Below, piece after piece: positions 25,827 to 35,814 of a stretch of DNA of 64,000 nucleotides. The notes beneath the pieces were generated by a model. The model did no database searches. It was given only the letters and a program-made list of their open reading frames with translations, and had not been told where the DNA came from. Source of the DNA: Roseovarius sp. A-2 (lineage in GTDB: Bacteria; Pseudomonadota; Alphaproteobacteria; Rhodobacterales; Rhodobacteraceae); NCBI RefSeq assembly GCF_002072155.1, contig NZ_BDIY01000004.1:124001-188000 (forward strand), in the 5' to 3' direction. A program made the translations under genes and the position numbers. How positions within the stretch are numbered: position 1 is the first letter of the stretch; every line of letters starts with the position of its first letter.

Positions 25827-27438
25827 GAAGTTCCGCATCCGGCGCAGCGCGCCCGGCCCCGCCGTGGCGGCGCAGGACGGCAATGCCGCGCGCCAATACG
25901 AGGAGGCACCGAATCTCGCGCCCGAACCCGAGTCGCAAACTGCCCATAGCGGCGAGGTGTCATCGGCCAGAGAAACCGGCACGGCCCAGAACATCGACGA
26001 GATCCGCCGCGAGGGGCTGACCGGGCGCCAACTGCGCATGGCACGGCGCATGGCGCAAAAGCACGGGCTGGCCCCAACATCGGACTTCGACGCCGTCCGG
26101 CTGCTGCGGGCCCGTGGCATCGATCCGTTCCAGCGCGCCAACATCCTCGAGCTTGTGGCCAACAAGACCGACGGCGGGGCGGAACGGACCCAGGACGCGC
26201 AGGCCAATACCCGTGTGCAACTGCCGCAGACCGTTCCGGCGGGCCACCATGGCAACCTGCCCGCCACCGACATGAGCCCGGCCGACCGCCGCGCCATGGA
26301 AATCCAGGACATCCAGCGCGATATCGGGCGGCGCCGTCGGCGCAAGCTGGCGCTTTTGTTTTCCCGGCTGATGGCGTTCGTGATCCTGCCGACGATTGTC
26401 GTGGGCTATTACTACATGTCCATCGCCACGCCGATGTACGCCACCAAATCCGCCTTTCTGATCCTGTCGGCCGATGGCGGCAGTGGCGGGGGCGGCGGCG
26501 GACTCGGTGGACTTTTGCCCAGCCAGTTCGCCACCGGGCAGGACGCCATCGCCACGCAGGAATATCTCGAATCCAAGGATGCGATGCTGCGCCTCGATGC
26601 CGATGTCGGCTTTCGCGCGCATTTCAGCCAGCCGCATATCGACCCGCTGCAGCGGCTCGATCCCGATGCCTCGAACGAGGCAGCCTACAGCCTCTATCGC
26701 AAATACGTGAAACTCGGCTACGACCCGACCGAAGGCGTCATCCGAATGGAGGTCTCGACCGCCGATCCGGCCATCAGCGCGCAATTCTCCGAACGCCTCA
26801 TCGCCTATGCCGAGGAACGTGTCGACGAGCTCAGCCAGGAAAAGCGACAGGATGCGGTCAAGACCGCAATCGAGAGCTTGGATCAAGCCAAGGCCGAACG
26901 CCGCGAGGCGCAGGAGCGGCTTGTTACGCTACAGGAGGGCAGCATTCTCGATCCCGAAGGCGAGATCGCGGGCATCCGCAGCCTGATCACAACGGTGGAA
27001 TTGCAACTCCAGGAAAAAGAGCTCGATCTCAGCATCCAGATGAACAATGCCCGGCCCAACCGCGCGCGGGTCGAGGCTCTCGAGACCGAAATTCGGATTC
27101 TACGCAGCGAATTGGATCGACAGAAGGCGCGGCTCACCGAGGCGACCGAAGGCGAAAGCTCGCTGGCCTCCAAGACGGCCGCGATCCAGATGGCGCAGGC
27201 CGATCTCGCAACCGCCGACCTGGTGCTGCAATCGGCGCTCGAAGCCAAGCGCCAGTCCGAAGTCGAGGCCAACAAGCAGGTGCGTTACCTGACCGTCAGT
27301 GTCCGCCCCCTGCCCTCGCAGGATTCCACCTATCCGCGGGTGTTCGAGAACACCGTGCTGGCCTTCCTGATCTTTTCTGGTATCTACCTGATGATCTCGC
27401 TCACGGCGTCCATTCTGCGCGAACAGGTATCGTCCTGA
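25804..27438 (+). CDS. kpsE: capsule export inner-membrane/periplasmic adaptor (KpsE-like)
   Basis: The 544-residue protein has a long, charged, low-complexity N-terminal extension (about residues 1-180), a membrane helix around 184-206 (LMAFVILPTIVVGYYYMSIA), a large coiled-coil-rich periplasmic part (about 330-480) and a second membrane helix near 515-535. This is the PCP/KpsE topology. A Gly-rich loop GGSGGGGGGLGG follows the first helix. It overlaps the ATPase gene and is followed two bases later by kdsA. It is expected to bridge the ABC exporter and an outer-membrane channel. Confidence 0.82.
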   Translation: MTTKPKVRKFRIRRSAPGPAVAAQDGNAARQYEEAPNLAPEPESQTAHSGEVSSARETGTAQNIDEIRREGLTGRQLRMARRMAQKHGLAPTSDFDAVRLLRARGIDPFQRANILELVANKTDGGAERTQDAQANTRVQLPQTVPAGHHGNLPATDMSPADRRAMEIQDIQRDIGRRRRRKLALLFSRLMAFVILPTIVVGYYYMSIATPMYATKSAFLILSADGGSGGGGGGLGGLLPSQFATGQDAIATQEYLESKDAMLRLDADVGFRAHFSQPHIDPLQRLDPDASNEAAYSLYRKYVKLGYDPTEGVIRMEVSTADPAISAQFSERLIAYAEERVDELSQEKRQDAVKTAIESLDQAKAERREAQERLVTLQEGSILDPEGEIAGIRSLITTVELQLQEKELDLSIQMNNARPNRARVEALETEIRILRSELDRQKARLTEATEGESSLASKTAAIQMAQADLATADLVLQSALEAKRQSEVEANKQVRYLTVSVRPLPSQDSTYPRVFENTVLAFLIFSGIYLMISLTASILREQVSS

Positions 27439-27439
27439 T

Positions 27440-28273
27440 ATGACACACATCGACCTGAACGGGCTTTGCATCGGAAACGATCAGGCCCTGACCCTGATCG
27501 CCGGGCCCTGCCAGCTCGAATCCGCCGATCATGCGCAGATGATTGCGGGCCAGCTTCAGCAGGCCTGCCGCGCCGCCGGGGCGGGGCTCATCTTCAAAGG
27601 TAGTTTCGACAAGGCCAACCGCACCTCGCTCGGTGGACAGCGCGGGCTTGGCCTCGACGCGGGGCTCAAGGTGCTGCAATCGGTCAAAGACACGCTCAAC
27701 CTGCCGGTTCTGACGGATGTGCACCTGCCCGAGCAATGCGCGACGGTGGCCGAGGTGGCCGATGTGCTACAAATCCCCGCCTTCCTGTGCCGGCAGACAG
27801 ATCTGCTGATTGCCGCCGGTGAAACCGGGGCTGTGATCAATGTGAAAAAGGGCCAGTTTCTCGCCCCCTGGGACATGCCCAATGTCATCTCCAAGATCGA
27901 GAGCACGGGCAATTCCCGCATAATGCTGACCGAGCGCGGCACTTCATTCGGCTACAACACACTGGTCGCGGATATGCGCAGCCTGCCGCAGATGGCCGCC
28001 ACCGGCTATCCGGTGGTGATGGACGCCACCCATTCGGTGCAGCAGCCGGGCGGTCGAGGCGGTTCGTCGGGCGGGCAGCGCGAGTTTGCGCCGGTGATGG
28101 CGCGCGCCGCCGTCAGCCTCGGCGTGGCCTGCGTGTTCATCGAAACCCACGAGGATCCCGACAGCGCGCCCTCGGACGGCCCCAACATGATCCCGTTGGC
28201 GCAAATGCCTGCGCTGATCGACACGCTGATGGCGTTCGACCGTCTGGCCAAGGCAAATCCGATTACCCTCTGA
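27440..28273 (+). CDS. kdsA: 3-deoxy-D-manno-octulosonate 8-phosphate synthase
   Basis: The 277-residue cytosolic enzyme condenses arabinose 5-phosphate with phosphoenolpyruvate to give Kdo-8-phosphate. Family motifs are TLIAGPCQLES, IFKGSFDKANRTS, PVLTDVHLP and VMDATHSVQQPGG. It starts immediately after the kpsE stop, so it shares the capsule-export transcript. Kdo is needed for lipopolysaccharide core and also for the poly-Kdo linker of ABC-exported capsules, which explains the location next to the exporter genes. Confidence 0.95.
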   Translation: MTHIDLNGLCIGNDQALTLIAGPCQLESADHAQMIAGQLQQACRAAGAGLIFKGSFDKANRTSLGGQRGLGLDAGLKVLQSVKDTLNLPVLTDVHLPEQCATVAEVADVLQIPAFLCRQTDLLIAAGETGAVINVKKGQFLAPWDMPNVISKIESTGNSRIMLTERGTSFGYNTLVADMRSLPQMAATGYPVVMDATHSVQQPGGRGGSSGGQREFAPVMARAAVSLGVACVFIETHEDPDSAPSDGPNMIPLAQMPALIDTLMAFDRLAKANPITL

Positions 28274-28294
28274 CCCAAGAAACACGAGTATTTC

Positions 28295-29791
28295 ATGACC
28301 AAACCACTGCCGACCGTTACCCCCAACACCTGGGAATTCCTGCGCGACGCGATGATCGCGCCCACCGGCTTTCGCGAATATGACGCGCGCTGGAAATATC
28401 CCGATGAGATCAACCTGCCCGGCATCACCGCGCTCGGCCTAGGGCTTGGCACGCAGATCCGCGCGCGCGGGATCGAGCCGGTGATCGCGGTCGGGAACGA
28501 TTATCGCGACTATTCGCTCAGCATCAAGAATGCGCTCATCCTCGGGCTGATGCAGGCGGGCATGGCTGTCAAGGATATCGGCCCCTGCCTGTCGCCGATG
28601 GCCTATTTCGCACAGTTCCACCTGGACGTGCCCGCCGTGGCGATGGTCACCGCCTCGCATAACCCGAATGGCTGGACCGGGGTCAAGATGGGATTCGAGC
28701 GGCCCCTGACCCATGGCCCCGACGAGATGGCCGAGCTCAAGGGTATCGTGCTGGAGGGGCGTGGTCGGACGCATCAGGGCGGCACCTATGAATTCGTCCC
28801 CGGCGTGCGCGAGGCCTATCTCGACGACCTCGCCGCCGACTTCAAGATGACCCGCAAGCTGCGCGTGGTCTGCGCCACCGGTAACGGCACGGCCTCGGCC
28901 TTCGCACCCGAGCTGTTCGAGCGCATCGGCGTCGAGGTGATCCCCTCGCATAACACCCTCGACTACACCTTCCCGCATTACAACCCCAACCCCGAAGCCA
29001 TGGAAATGCTGCATGACATGGCCGACACGGTGCGCGCCACGGGGGCCGACTTCGCGCTTGGATTTGATGGGGACGGTGACCGCTGCGGCGTGGTCGATGA
29101 CGAGGGCGAAGAGATTTTCGCCGACAAGGTGGGCGTCATCATGGCGCGGGATCTTTCCAAGATTTACCCTGATTCAACCTTTGTCGCGGATGTGAAATCC
29201 ACCGGGCTTTTCGCGTCCGACCCCGAATTGATCAAGAATGGCGTGACGGCGGATTACTGGAAGACCGGGCACAGCCACATGAAACGCCGGGTCAAGGAGT
29301 TGGGCGCGCTCGCCGGATTCGAGAAATCGGGGCACTACTTCCTCGCCGATCCGGTGGGACGCGGCTATGACTGCGGCATGCGCGTGGCGGTGGAAATCTG
29401 CAAGCTGATGGACCGCAACCCCGAAATGTCGATGTCGGACCTGCGCCGCGCCCTGCCGGTGACTTACTCTACGCCCACCATGTCACCCTGGTGCGCGGAT
29501 ACCGAGAAATACGCAGTGCTCGACCGGATCGTGGAACGGCTGGTCGCCAAGCACGAGGCGGGTGATCTGGTGGCAGGACGTGCGATCAAGGAGGTGGTGA
29601 CGGTGAACGGCGCGCGCGTCATCCTCGACAACGGGTCGTGGGGTCTGGTGCGGGCGTCGTCGAACACACCGAACCTGGTAGTGGTCTGCGAAAGCAGCGA
29701 CAGCGAGGCCGAGATGCGGGCGATCTTTGCCGATATCGACGCCGTGATCCGCACCGAACCGGACGTTGGCGACTACGATCAGTCGATCTGA
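28295..29791 (+). CDS. phosphomannomutase/phosphoglucomutase
   Basis: The 498-residue enzyme of the alpha-D-phosphohexomutase family interconverts hexose 1- and 6-phosphates for sugar-nucleotide synthesis. TASHNPNGWTG holds the catalytic phosphoserine (Ser121), FDGDGDRCG binds Mg2+, and GEKSGHYF-type ALAGFEKSGHYF is the sugar-binding loop. The ribosome site is weak. It is 21 bases after kdsA, so it likely belongs to the surface polysaccharide operon, making precursors for the exported chain. Confidence 0.9.
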   Translation: MTKPLPTVTPNTWEFLRDAMIAPTGFREYDARWKYPDEINLPGITALGLGLGTQIRARGIEPVIAVGNDYRDYSLSIKNALILGLMQAGMAVKDIGPCLSPMAYFAQFHLDVPAVAMVTASHNPNGWTGVKMGFERPLTHGPDEMAELKGIVLEGRGRTHQGGTYEFVPGVREAYLDDLAADFKMTRKLRVVCATGNGTASAFAPELFERIGVEVIPSHNTLDYTFPHYNPNPEAMEMLHDMADTVRATGADFALGFDGDGDRCGVVDDEGEEIFADKVGVIMARDLSKIYPDSTFVADVKSTGLFASDPELIKNGVTADYWKTGHSHMKRRVKELGALAGFEKSGHYFLADPVGRGYDCGMRVAVEICKLMDRNPEMSMSDLRRALPVTYSTPTMSPWCADTEKYAVLDRIVERLVAKHEAGDLVAGRAIKEVVTVNGARVILDNGSWGLVRASSNTPNLVVVCESSDSEAEMRAIFADIDAVIRTEPDVGDYDQSI

Positions 29792-29846
29792 GGGAGTTTG
29801 TGCTGCAAATGGACTGGAGCGCGGACCTTTGGTGTTAACTAGATAA

Positions 29847-29878
29847 GCCGCGCAGCGCCCGACCGCCGGGTGGGCGCG
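29847..29878 (+). terminator. GC-rich hairpin after the phosphomannomutase gene
   Basis: GCCGCGC and GCGCGGC can pair around the inner GCGCCC/GGGCGC arms, giving a stable structure between the stop at 29791 and the folC end. No T-run follows. Boundaries are approximate. Confidence 0.45.
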
Positions 29879-29896
29879 GCAACCTCTGTGGACCGC

Positions 29897-30001
29897 ACTT
29901 TATGCCAGCCAGCCACTCCCGCGTTTTCAATGGCTTGAAACATTGCAAAAGCGCCCGCCCGAGGGGGCGGCCGGGCGCTGCGCGGCGGTGCCTGCGGCAC
30001 C
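29897..30001. repeat. intergenic structured repeat, copy 1
   Basis: This begins with ACTTTATGCCAGCCA (29897-29911), has ACATTGC 43 bases later (29940-29946), then a GC-rich stem (GCGCCCG 29951-29957 with CGGGCGC 29972-29978), GCGCGGC (29980-29986), and a perfect GGTGCC-TGC-GGCACC hairpin (29987-30001). A related block with the same order lies at 56895-56995. It sits between converging genes and codes for nothing. It could be a dispersed repeat unit or a small-RNA-like element. Confidence 0.6.
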
Positions 30002-30062
30002 TTGATTCCGCGCATCGGTTCTAGACTTCAACGGCAGATCGAGACCAAACCCCCTGCCCCGC

Positions 30063-31337
30063 TCAGCCGTTCTCGCGCAGGATGCCACCTGCCAGATAGA
30101 GCGAGCCGCAAATCAGGATGCGCGCCTGCGGAGCGCTAGCCGCGATGCACTGAACGGCCTCTAGCGCGCTTTCGGCGGTTTTGGCGCGCAACCCCACGGC
30201 TTGCGCCGCCTCTGCCGTGGCCTCGGCGGGCAGGGTGTTCGCCTCGCCGGGAATGGAGAGCGCGATCAGCTGGTCGGCCTGCGCCGCCAAAGGCCCGAGA
30301 TAGCCGCCGATATCCTTGGTGTTGAGCATGCCGCAGATGAGATGCGTCGGACGCTTGGGCAAGCCCGCCAGATGCCGCCCGAGCGCCTGACCGGCGGCGG
30401 CATTATGCCCGCCATCGAGCCAGATTTCCGCCTCTGGCGCGGCCTCGACCAACGGTCCACGCACAAGCCGTTGCATCCGCGCGGGCCAATGCGCGCGCGT
30501 CACTGCCGCCTCATACCCTGCATCACCCGTCCCGAGGTGGCGTAACGCAGCGAGAGCGGCTCCCGCATTCTCGATCTGATGCGCGCCGGGCAGGTTCGGC
30601 AGCGGCAGATCGCACAGCCCGGTCTCGTCCTGATAGATCAGCCGCCCGCGCTCCTCGAAGGCGTGCCAGTGCTGGCCGTGGGCCAGAAGCGGCGCGCCAA
30701 GGGCCGTGGCGCGCGCCTCGATCACCGCCGTCGCGTCATCCTGCTGCGGGCCGACCACGCAGGGGACACCGCGCTTGAGGATCCCGGCTTTCTCGCCCGC
30801 GATCCTGGCGAGCGTGTTGCCGAGATATTGCTCATGGTCGATCGAGACGGGGGTAATCACCGTCAGCGCGGGCCGGTCCACCACGTTGGTAGCATCGAGC
30901 CGCCCGCCAAGCCCGACCTCTAGCAGCGTGTAATCCGCCCCGGCCCGCGCCATGCCGAGTATCGCGGCACAGGTGGTGATCTCGAAATACGTGATCGCCT
31001 CATTGCCATTGGCGGCATAGCATTCATCGAGAATGGCGGTCAGGTGATCTTCGGAAATCAGCGCGCCTGCCAGCCGGATACGCTCGTGAAACCGCGCCAG
31101 ATGCGGCGAGGTATAGGCGTGGCAAGTCTTGCCAGCCGCCTCGAGCCCGGCGCGGATCATCGCGAGGGTCGAGCCCTTGCCGTTGGTTCCCGCGATATGG
31201 ATCACCGGGGGCAAGTCGTTCTGCGGATTGCCCAGGGCGTCAAGCAGGCGCCAGACCCGATCGAGCGTGAGGTCGATGATCTTGGGATGCAGCGCCATCA
31301 TCCTTTCAAGGATGAGGTCGGATGTCGGCGCGCTCAT
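30063..31337 (-). CDS. folC: dihydrofolate/folylpolyglutamate synthase
   Basis: The 424-residue Mur-ligase-family enzyme adds glutamate to dihydropteroate or folates. HIAGTNGKGST is the P-loop, YTSPHLARFHERIRL the folate-binding loop, and LEVGLGGRLDATNVV and the DGGHNAAAG segment are family landmarks. Start is the ATG of the ATGA overlap with accD, at 31337, so it is translationally coupled. The open frame runs far upstream but that part is the antisense frame of accD. Confidence 0.93.
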   Translation of the reverse strand: MSAPTSDLILERMMALHPKIIDLTLDRVWRLLDALGNPQNDLPPVIHIAGTNGKGSTLAMIRAGLEAAGKTCHAYTSPHLARFHERIRLAGALISEDHLTAILDECYAANGNEAITYFEITTCAAILGMARAGADYTLLEVGLGGRLDATNVVDRPALTVITPVSIDHEQYLGNTLARIAGEKAGILKRGVPCVVGPQQDDATAVIEARATALGAPLLAHGQHWHAFEERGRLIYQDETGLCDLPLPNLPGAHQIENAGAALAALRHLGTGDAGYEAAVTRAHWPARMQRLVRGPLVEAAPEAEIWLDGGHNAAAGQALGRHLAGLPKRPTHLICGMLNTKDIGGYLGPLAAQADQLIALSIPGEANTLPAEATAEAAQAVGLRAKTAESALEAVQCIAASAPQARILICGSLYLAGGILRENG

Positions 31338-32269
31338 TCCTTGGACTCGTCCTTGGCCGCGGTCTCGGGCACGACCGGTTCGGGCGCTGCGGGCGCGGGC
31401 AGGTCGCCCCTCACGGCGGGGGGCAGGCCCATCAACATGCGGGTGATGGTAATGAGTTCGTCGCGCATCTTCGCGCGCGGTGTCACCCGGTCGAGCATGC
31501 CGTGCTCCAGCAGGTATTCGGCACGCTGAAAGCCCTCGGGCAGCTTCTCGCGGATGGTCTGTTCGATCACGCGCGGCCCCGCAAAGCAGATCAGCGCGCC
31601 CGGTTCCGCAATCTGCACATCGCCCAGCATCGCATAAGATGCGGTGACGCCGCCTGTGGTGGGGTGGGTCAGCACCACGATATAGGGCAGCCCGGCCTCG
31701 CGCAGCATCTGCACCGCGACGGTGGTGCGCGGCATCTGCATCAGGCTGAGAATCCCCTCCTGCATACGTGCGCCGCCTGCGGCGGAAAACAGGATCAGCG
31801 GGCGCTCGAGCTTTACCGCCTCCTGGGCGGCGGCGATGATGGCGTTGCCGACATACATGCCCATGGAACCGGCCATGAAACTGAAATCCTGCGCCGCCGC
31901 GACAATCGGCGTGCGCCCCATCTCGCCAGTGGCGACCAGCATCGCTTCTTTTTCGCCGGTTTCCCTCTGTGCTGCGCGCAGCCGGTCGGGATATTTCTTC
32001 TGATCGCGGAAATGCAGCGGATCGGGGGTCGGCAGCGGCACCTCGACCTCGGTGAATAGGCCGCCATCGAAGAGCGCGGCAAAGCGCGCGCGCGGCGTGA
32101 TTCCCATATGGTGGCCGCAATTGGTGCAGACGTTGAGATTACCCGAGAGTTCGCGGTGAAACAGCATGGTCCCGCACTCGTCGCATTTGGACCAGAGGTT
32201 CTCCGGAATTTCGCGGCGCGAGAAGATCGAATTGATCCGCGGTCGCACGTAATTGGTGATCCAGTTCAT
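31334..32269 (-). CDS. accD: acetyl-CoA carboxylase carboxyltransferase beta subunit
   Basis: The 311-residue subunit transfers the carboxyl group from biotin to acetyl-CoA. The N-terminal zinc ribbon is complete: Cys29, Cys32, Cys48 and Cys51 (CDECG and CTNCG). FMAGSMGMYVGN and LILFSAAGGARMQEG form the carboxyltransferase core. The C-terminal tail is a Pro/Ala/Glu-rich extension. Start at 32269 (MNWITNYVRP) fits the family start. The accD-folC order is a common alphaproteobacterial arrangement. Confidence 0.95.
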   Translation of the reverse strand: MNWITNYVRPRINSIFSRREIPENLWSKCDECGTMLFHRELSGNLNVCTNCGHHMGITPRARFAALFDGGLFTEVEVPLPTPDPLHFRDQKKYPDRLRAAQRETGEKEAMLVATGEMGRTPIVAAAQDFSFMAGSMGMYVGNAIIAAAQEAVKLERPLILFSAAGGARMQEGILSLMQMPRTTVAVQMLREAGLPYIVVLTHPTTGGVTASYAMLGDVQIAEPGALICFAGPRVIEQTIREKLPEGFQRAEYLLEHGMLDRVTPRAKMRDELITITRMLMGLPPAVRGDLPAPAAPEPVVPETAAKDESKE

Positions 32270-32329
32270 CGGGCGGGCCCCTGCCTTGACGTTGCGCCAC
32301 CACATAAGCGGGGCGCACGGGAAATGCAA

Positions 32330-33217
32330 TCAGCCGTGCAGGGCGACACGGATGGCGAGCCAGCCGCAGATGAGGATGAGCAGGTCGACCGGCATCATCG
32401 CCGTGATCATCGCCGTGTCATCCATCCCGAACGGATAGACATAGAGCGCCATCCCGTCGAACTGCCCCTCGGGTGCGGCGATCAGGATGGCGCTGAAATT
32501 GTTGATGAGATGGAGCGCGGTGGCGGGACCGAGCGTGCCGAAGCGGGCCGTCAGATCGGCCGCAACGAGGCCGAAAGCCCCGGCCCAGAGCACGACGAGC
32601 CAGGCCGTGCCGCCATAGCTCATCGCGTTGAAATGCAGGAGGGCAAAGCCGACCGAGGGCAACACCAGCCAGACCAGCGGCGAGGCGAAGCGCGCGGCAA
32701 GCTGGCTTTGCAGGTAGCCGCGAAAGATCAGTTCCTCGGCGAAGACCTGACAGAAGAGGGCGAATAGCGCGGGCAGCAGAAAGAGCATCCAGATGCCCGG
32801 TTTGAGATTTGGCTCGGGTGCGACGCCCTCGGGCATCGGGATCAGCATCACGGCCCCGTAAAGCAGCAGCATCGCCGCCAGCGCCCGCCCGAATTGCCGC
32901 AGCGCCAGCGGCAGCGGCCCGATCAGCGAAGCAAGGCCGCGCCGGTGCACGATTAGCAGGATCACCGCCAGCGCCACGATCAGCAGGGCGAAGGCCAGCA
33001 GGTTGATCAGCACCCCTGCCGGGGTGGTGGCCGCGGCGATCCCCGGCTGGATCTGCGCCCATGTCTCGGGGCCGAAGATCACCGGCAGCAGGGCCGCATA
33101 ACCGAAACTCAGGCCCAGAAAGAGCGGCACCAGCAGGACGAAACCGCCGACAAGGCGCGGCAGGGCGGCAGAGGCGCGGGCGGGGGCAACAAGCCGTTCA
33201 TGGGCGTGGTATCGCAT
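32330..33217 (-). CDS. CPBP-family intramembrane glutamic endopeptidase-like protein
   Basis: The 295-residue membrane protein has about eight helices. The Abi/CPBP motifs are present: EELIFRG (Glu161, Glu162, Arg166), HFNAMSYG (His195) and HLINN (His236, Asn240). These fit the CAAX-protease-like active site. It starts at the ATG 33217 with no clear ribosome site and lies 60 bases upstream of accD on the same strand. Substrate is unknown; a role in membrane protein processing is a family-level inference. Confidence 0.85.
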   Translation of the reverse strand: MRYHAHERLVAPARASAALPRLVGGFVLLVPLFLGLSFGYAALLPVIFGPETWAQIQPGIAAATTPAGVLINLLAFALLIVALAVILLIVHRRGLASLIGPLPLALRQFGRALAAMLLLYGAVMLIPMPEGVAPEPNLKPGIWMLFLLPALFALFCQVFAEELIFRGYLQSQLAARFASPLVWLVLPSVGFALLHFNAMSYGGTAWLVVLWAGAFGLVAADLTARFGTLGPATALHLINNFSAILIAAPEGQFDGMALYVYPFGMDDTAMITAMMPVDLLILICGWLAIRVALHG

Positions 33218-33317
33218 GGGCGCGACGCTATCCCGGGCAGCCACGCGTTGCAATCCGGCTTGCCCCGCCCGCAGCTCTGGCCTAGACCGAATGCCAGCTA
33301 ATTCCGGGAGGCCCCTC

Positions 33318-35075
33318 ATGACCAAGTTCGACAAATCCAGACTGCCCAGCCGCCATGTGACCGAAGGCCCAGAGCGCGCGCCGCATCGCTCGTACTACTA
33401 CGCGATGGGCATGACCGACGCGGAAATTCATCAGCCCCTGGTCGGTGTGGCAACCTGCTGGAACGAGGCCGCCCCTTGCAACATCGCCCTCAGCCGTCAG
33501 GCGCAGGCGGTCAAGGGCGGCGTCAAGGAGGCGCATGGCACCCCGCGCGAGTTCACCACCATCACCGTCACCGATGGCATCGCCATGGGGCATGAGGGCA
33601 TGCGCAGCTCATTGGCGAGCCGCGAGGCAATCGCCGATACGGTTGAACTGACCATGCGCGGCCATTGCTATGACGCGCTTGTCGGGCTTGCGGGCTGTGA
33701 CAAGAGTTTGCCGGGGATGATGATGGCAATGGTGCGGCTCAACGTGCCGTCGGTGTTCATCTACGGTGGCTCGATCCTGCCGGGCAAGGCACCGCAGATC
33801 GACGAGATCCCCGAGGATTTCCGCACCCGCGACCTGACGGTGCAAGACATGTTTGAGGCCGTCGGCTGGCACCAGAACAAGCAGATGTCAGACAAGGCGC
33901 TCGACGCGCTGGAGCGCGTGGCCTGCCCCTCGGCTGGTGCCTGTGGCGGACAGTTCACCGCCAATACCATGGCCTGTGTGTCCGAGGCGATCGGCCTCGC
34001 GCTGATGAATTCGTCGGGCATGCCCGCCCCTTACGAGAGCCGCGATCAATATGCCGAGGCGTCGGGCCGCGCGGTGATGGACCTGCTGGAGAAAAACATC
34101 CGTGCCCGCGACGTGGTGACGCTCAAGAGCTTGCAGAACGCCGCGCGCGTCGTGGCATGCACTGGCGGGTCGACCAATGCGGGGCTGCACCTGCCTGCGA
34201 TTGCCCATGAGGCAGGGATCGACTTTTTCCTTGAGGATGTCTGCGACATCTTCCGTGACACGCCCTATTTCGTCGATCTCAAACCGGGCGGGCAATTCGT
34301 CGCCAAGGACCTTTACGATGCGGGCGGCATCCCGGTGGTGATGAAAGAGCTGCGCAAGGCAGGCCTCATCCACGAGGATTGCATGACCGCGACCGGGCGC
34401 TCTATCGGGGAAGAACTCGACCTGATCGAGCGCGAGGCTGATGGCCGCGTGATCTATCCCATCGACGCCCCGATCACCAAGACCGGCGGCGTGGTCGGCC
34501 TCAAGGGCAATCTCGCCCCCACCGGTGCCATCGTCAAGGTGGCGGGCATCGCCCCTGAACATCAGGTGTTCACCGGGCCCGCGCGCGTCTTTGACTGCGA
34601 AGAGGATGCCTTTGCCGCCGTGCAGAACCGCGAATACGAGGAAGGCGAGGTGATCGTCATCCGCAACGAGGGGCCAGCAGGCGGGCCCGGCATGCGCGAG
34701 ATGCTGTCGACCACGGCGGCGCTTTCGGGACAGGGTATGGGCAAGAAGGTGGCGCTGATCACCGATGGCCGGTTCTCGGGTGCGACGCGCGGGTTCTGCG
34801 TCGGCCATGTCGGCCCCGAGGCGGCGCATGGCGGGCCGATTGCGCTGATCGCGACCGGCGACATGATCACCATCGACGCCATCAAGGGCGAGTTGTCGGT
34901 GGACCTCTCGGACGAGGAACTGACCAAGCGCAAAGAGGCATGGCCCGGCCCGCGCGAGACGATCTATGCCTCGGGTGCGCTCTGGAAATATGCGCAATTG
35001 GTGGGCGAGACCTACAAAGGGGCCGTGACCCATCCCGGCGCGACCTCCGAGCGGCATGTGTATATGGACCTCTGA
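33318..35075 (+). CDS. ilvD: dihydroxy-acid dehydratase
   Basis: The 585-residue iron-sulfur enzyme of valine, leucine and isoleucine synthesis removes water from 2,3-dihydroxy acids. Cluster ligand motifs are [10 protein letters not shown] and [16 protein letters not shown], with a third Cys in [15 protein letters not shown]. The GGAAGAC-type Mg2+ site falls in the middle and [19 protein letters not shown] near the C-terminus. Start at 33318 follows GGGAGG. The lipoprotein gene starts two bases after its stop. It is divergent from the CPBP gene. Confidence 0.96.
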   Translation: MTKFDKSRLPSRHVTEGPERAPHRSYYYAMGMTDAEIHQPLVGVATCWNEAAPCNIALSRQAQAVKGGVKEAHGTPREFTTITVTDGIAMGHEGMRSSLASREAIADTVELTMRGHCYDALVGLAGCDKSLPGMMMAMVRLNVPSVFIYGGSILPGKAPQIDEIPEDFRTRDLTVQDMFEAVGWHQNKQMSDKALDALERVACPSAGACGGQFTANTMACVSEAIGLALMNSSGMPAPYESRDQYAEASGRAVMDLLEKNIRARDVVTLKSLQNAARVVACTGGSTNAGLHLPAIAHEAGIDFFLEDVCDIFRDTPYFVDLKPGGQFVAKDLYDAGGIPVVMKELRKAGLIHEDCMTATGRSIGEELDLIEREADGRVIYPIDAPITKTGGVVGLKGNLAPTGAIVKVAGIAPEHQVFTGPARVFDCEEDAFAAVQNREYEEGEVIVIRNEGPAGGPGMREMLSTTAALSGQGMGKKVALITDGRFSGATRGFCVGHVGPEAAHGGPIALIATGDMITIDAIKGELSVDLSDEELTKRKEAWPGPRETIYASGALWKYAQLVGETYKGAVTHPGATSERHVYMDL

Positions 35076-35076
35076 A

Positions 35077-35742
35077 ATGGCATCGGCCCGGCACCGGGTC
35101 GCGGCGCGGGCCGGTCTTCTGCTCGCCTTCCTGCCGCTGGTGGCCTGTCTCGAAGTGACGGGCGAGTCCGGGCCGGGCGACGCGTTGAGCGCCGTGGCGT
35201 TTTACGATGGCGACGTCACGGTGACCGGCCCGCGCGGCTATTGCATCGACCGCGGCAGCGTCAAGCGCAGCCCCGGCGGGCGGTTCGCGCTCCTTGCCAG
35301 TTGCGAGAGCCTGACGGCACAGGCTGGCATCGCGGTGGAGCCTGCGGTGATGACCGTCGCGGTCTTGCCGCGCGCGGGCGGTGCCGAACAGCCCTCGGCC
35401 GCAGCCATGGCCGAGGCGCTCGGCCCCGAGGCGGTGCGCGGTGCCGAGGACGGCGATGGCCTCGCGCTCGTGCATGTGGCGCGGGGCGGGGACAAGGTTC
35501 TGCCCGGCGGCGACCCGTCCCACTGGCGCGCCAGCATGGTGATCAACGGCCACCTTGTCGGGCTGGCCGCCTACGGGCCCGAGGGCGGAACGGTGGCAGG
35601 CACCGGGGGCCGCGTCCTGCTGCGCGACTTGGCCGAGGCGATGCGCGACGCAAGCCCGGCACCGGGAACCGCCAGTCAGACGGCCATCCACCCCGCTGGG
35701 CGCGGCACTCTATTCGGCGGATTGTTTCCTGTTTCGAATTAA
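35077..35742 (+). CDS. predicted lipoprotein, unknown function
   Basis: The product has 221 residues with a signal peptide ending in a lipobox: AGLLLAFLPLVAC, with lipidation at Cys24. The mature part is about 195 residues, acidic, with three further cysteines (GYCIDR, LASCESL). No family is recognised. The start is two bases after ilvD, with no separate ribosome site, so expression may depend on translation of ilvD. Confidence 0.75.
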   Translation: MASARHRVAARAGLLLAFLPLVACLEVTGESGPGDALSAVAFYDGDVTVTGPRGYCIDRGSVKRSPGGRFALLASCESLTAQAGIAVEPAVMTVAVLPRAGGAEQPSAAAMAEALGPEAVRGAEDGDGLALVHVARGGDKVLPGGDPSHWRASMVINGHLVGLAAYGPEGGTVAGTGGRVLLRDLAEAMRDASPAPGTASQTAIHPAGRGTLFGGLFPVSN

Positions 35743-35814
35743 TGCTATGCAAAGACAGTCATTACATAAAACGGGGCCTTCTCGCCTGAAAAGCTTGGCA
35801 AAGGTGCGGTCTGC

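Noticed and set aside
31338-32120. Upstream extension of the folC frame
   Set aside because: It would fuse folC to an antisense-like Arg-rich stretch within accD. The ATGA overlap at 31334-31337 gives the natural folC start.
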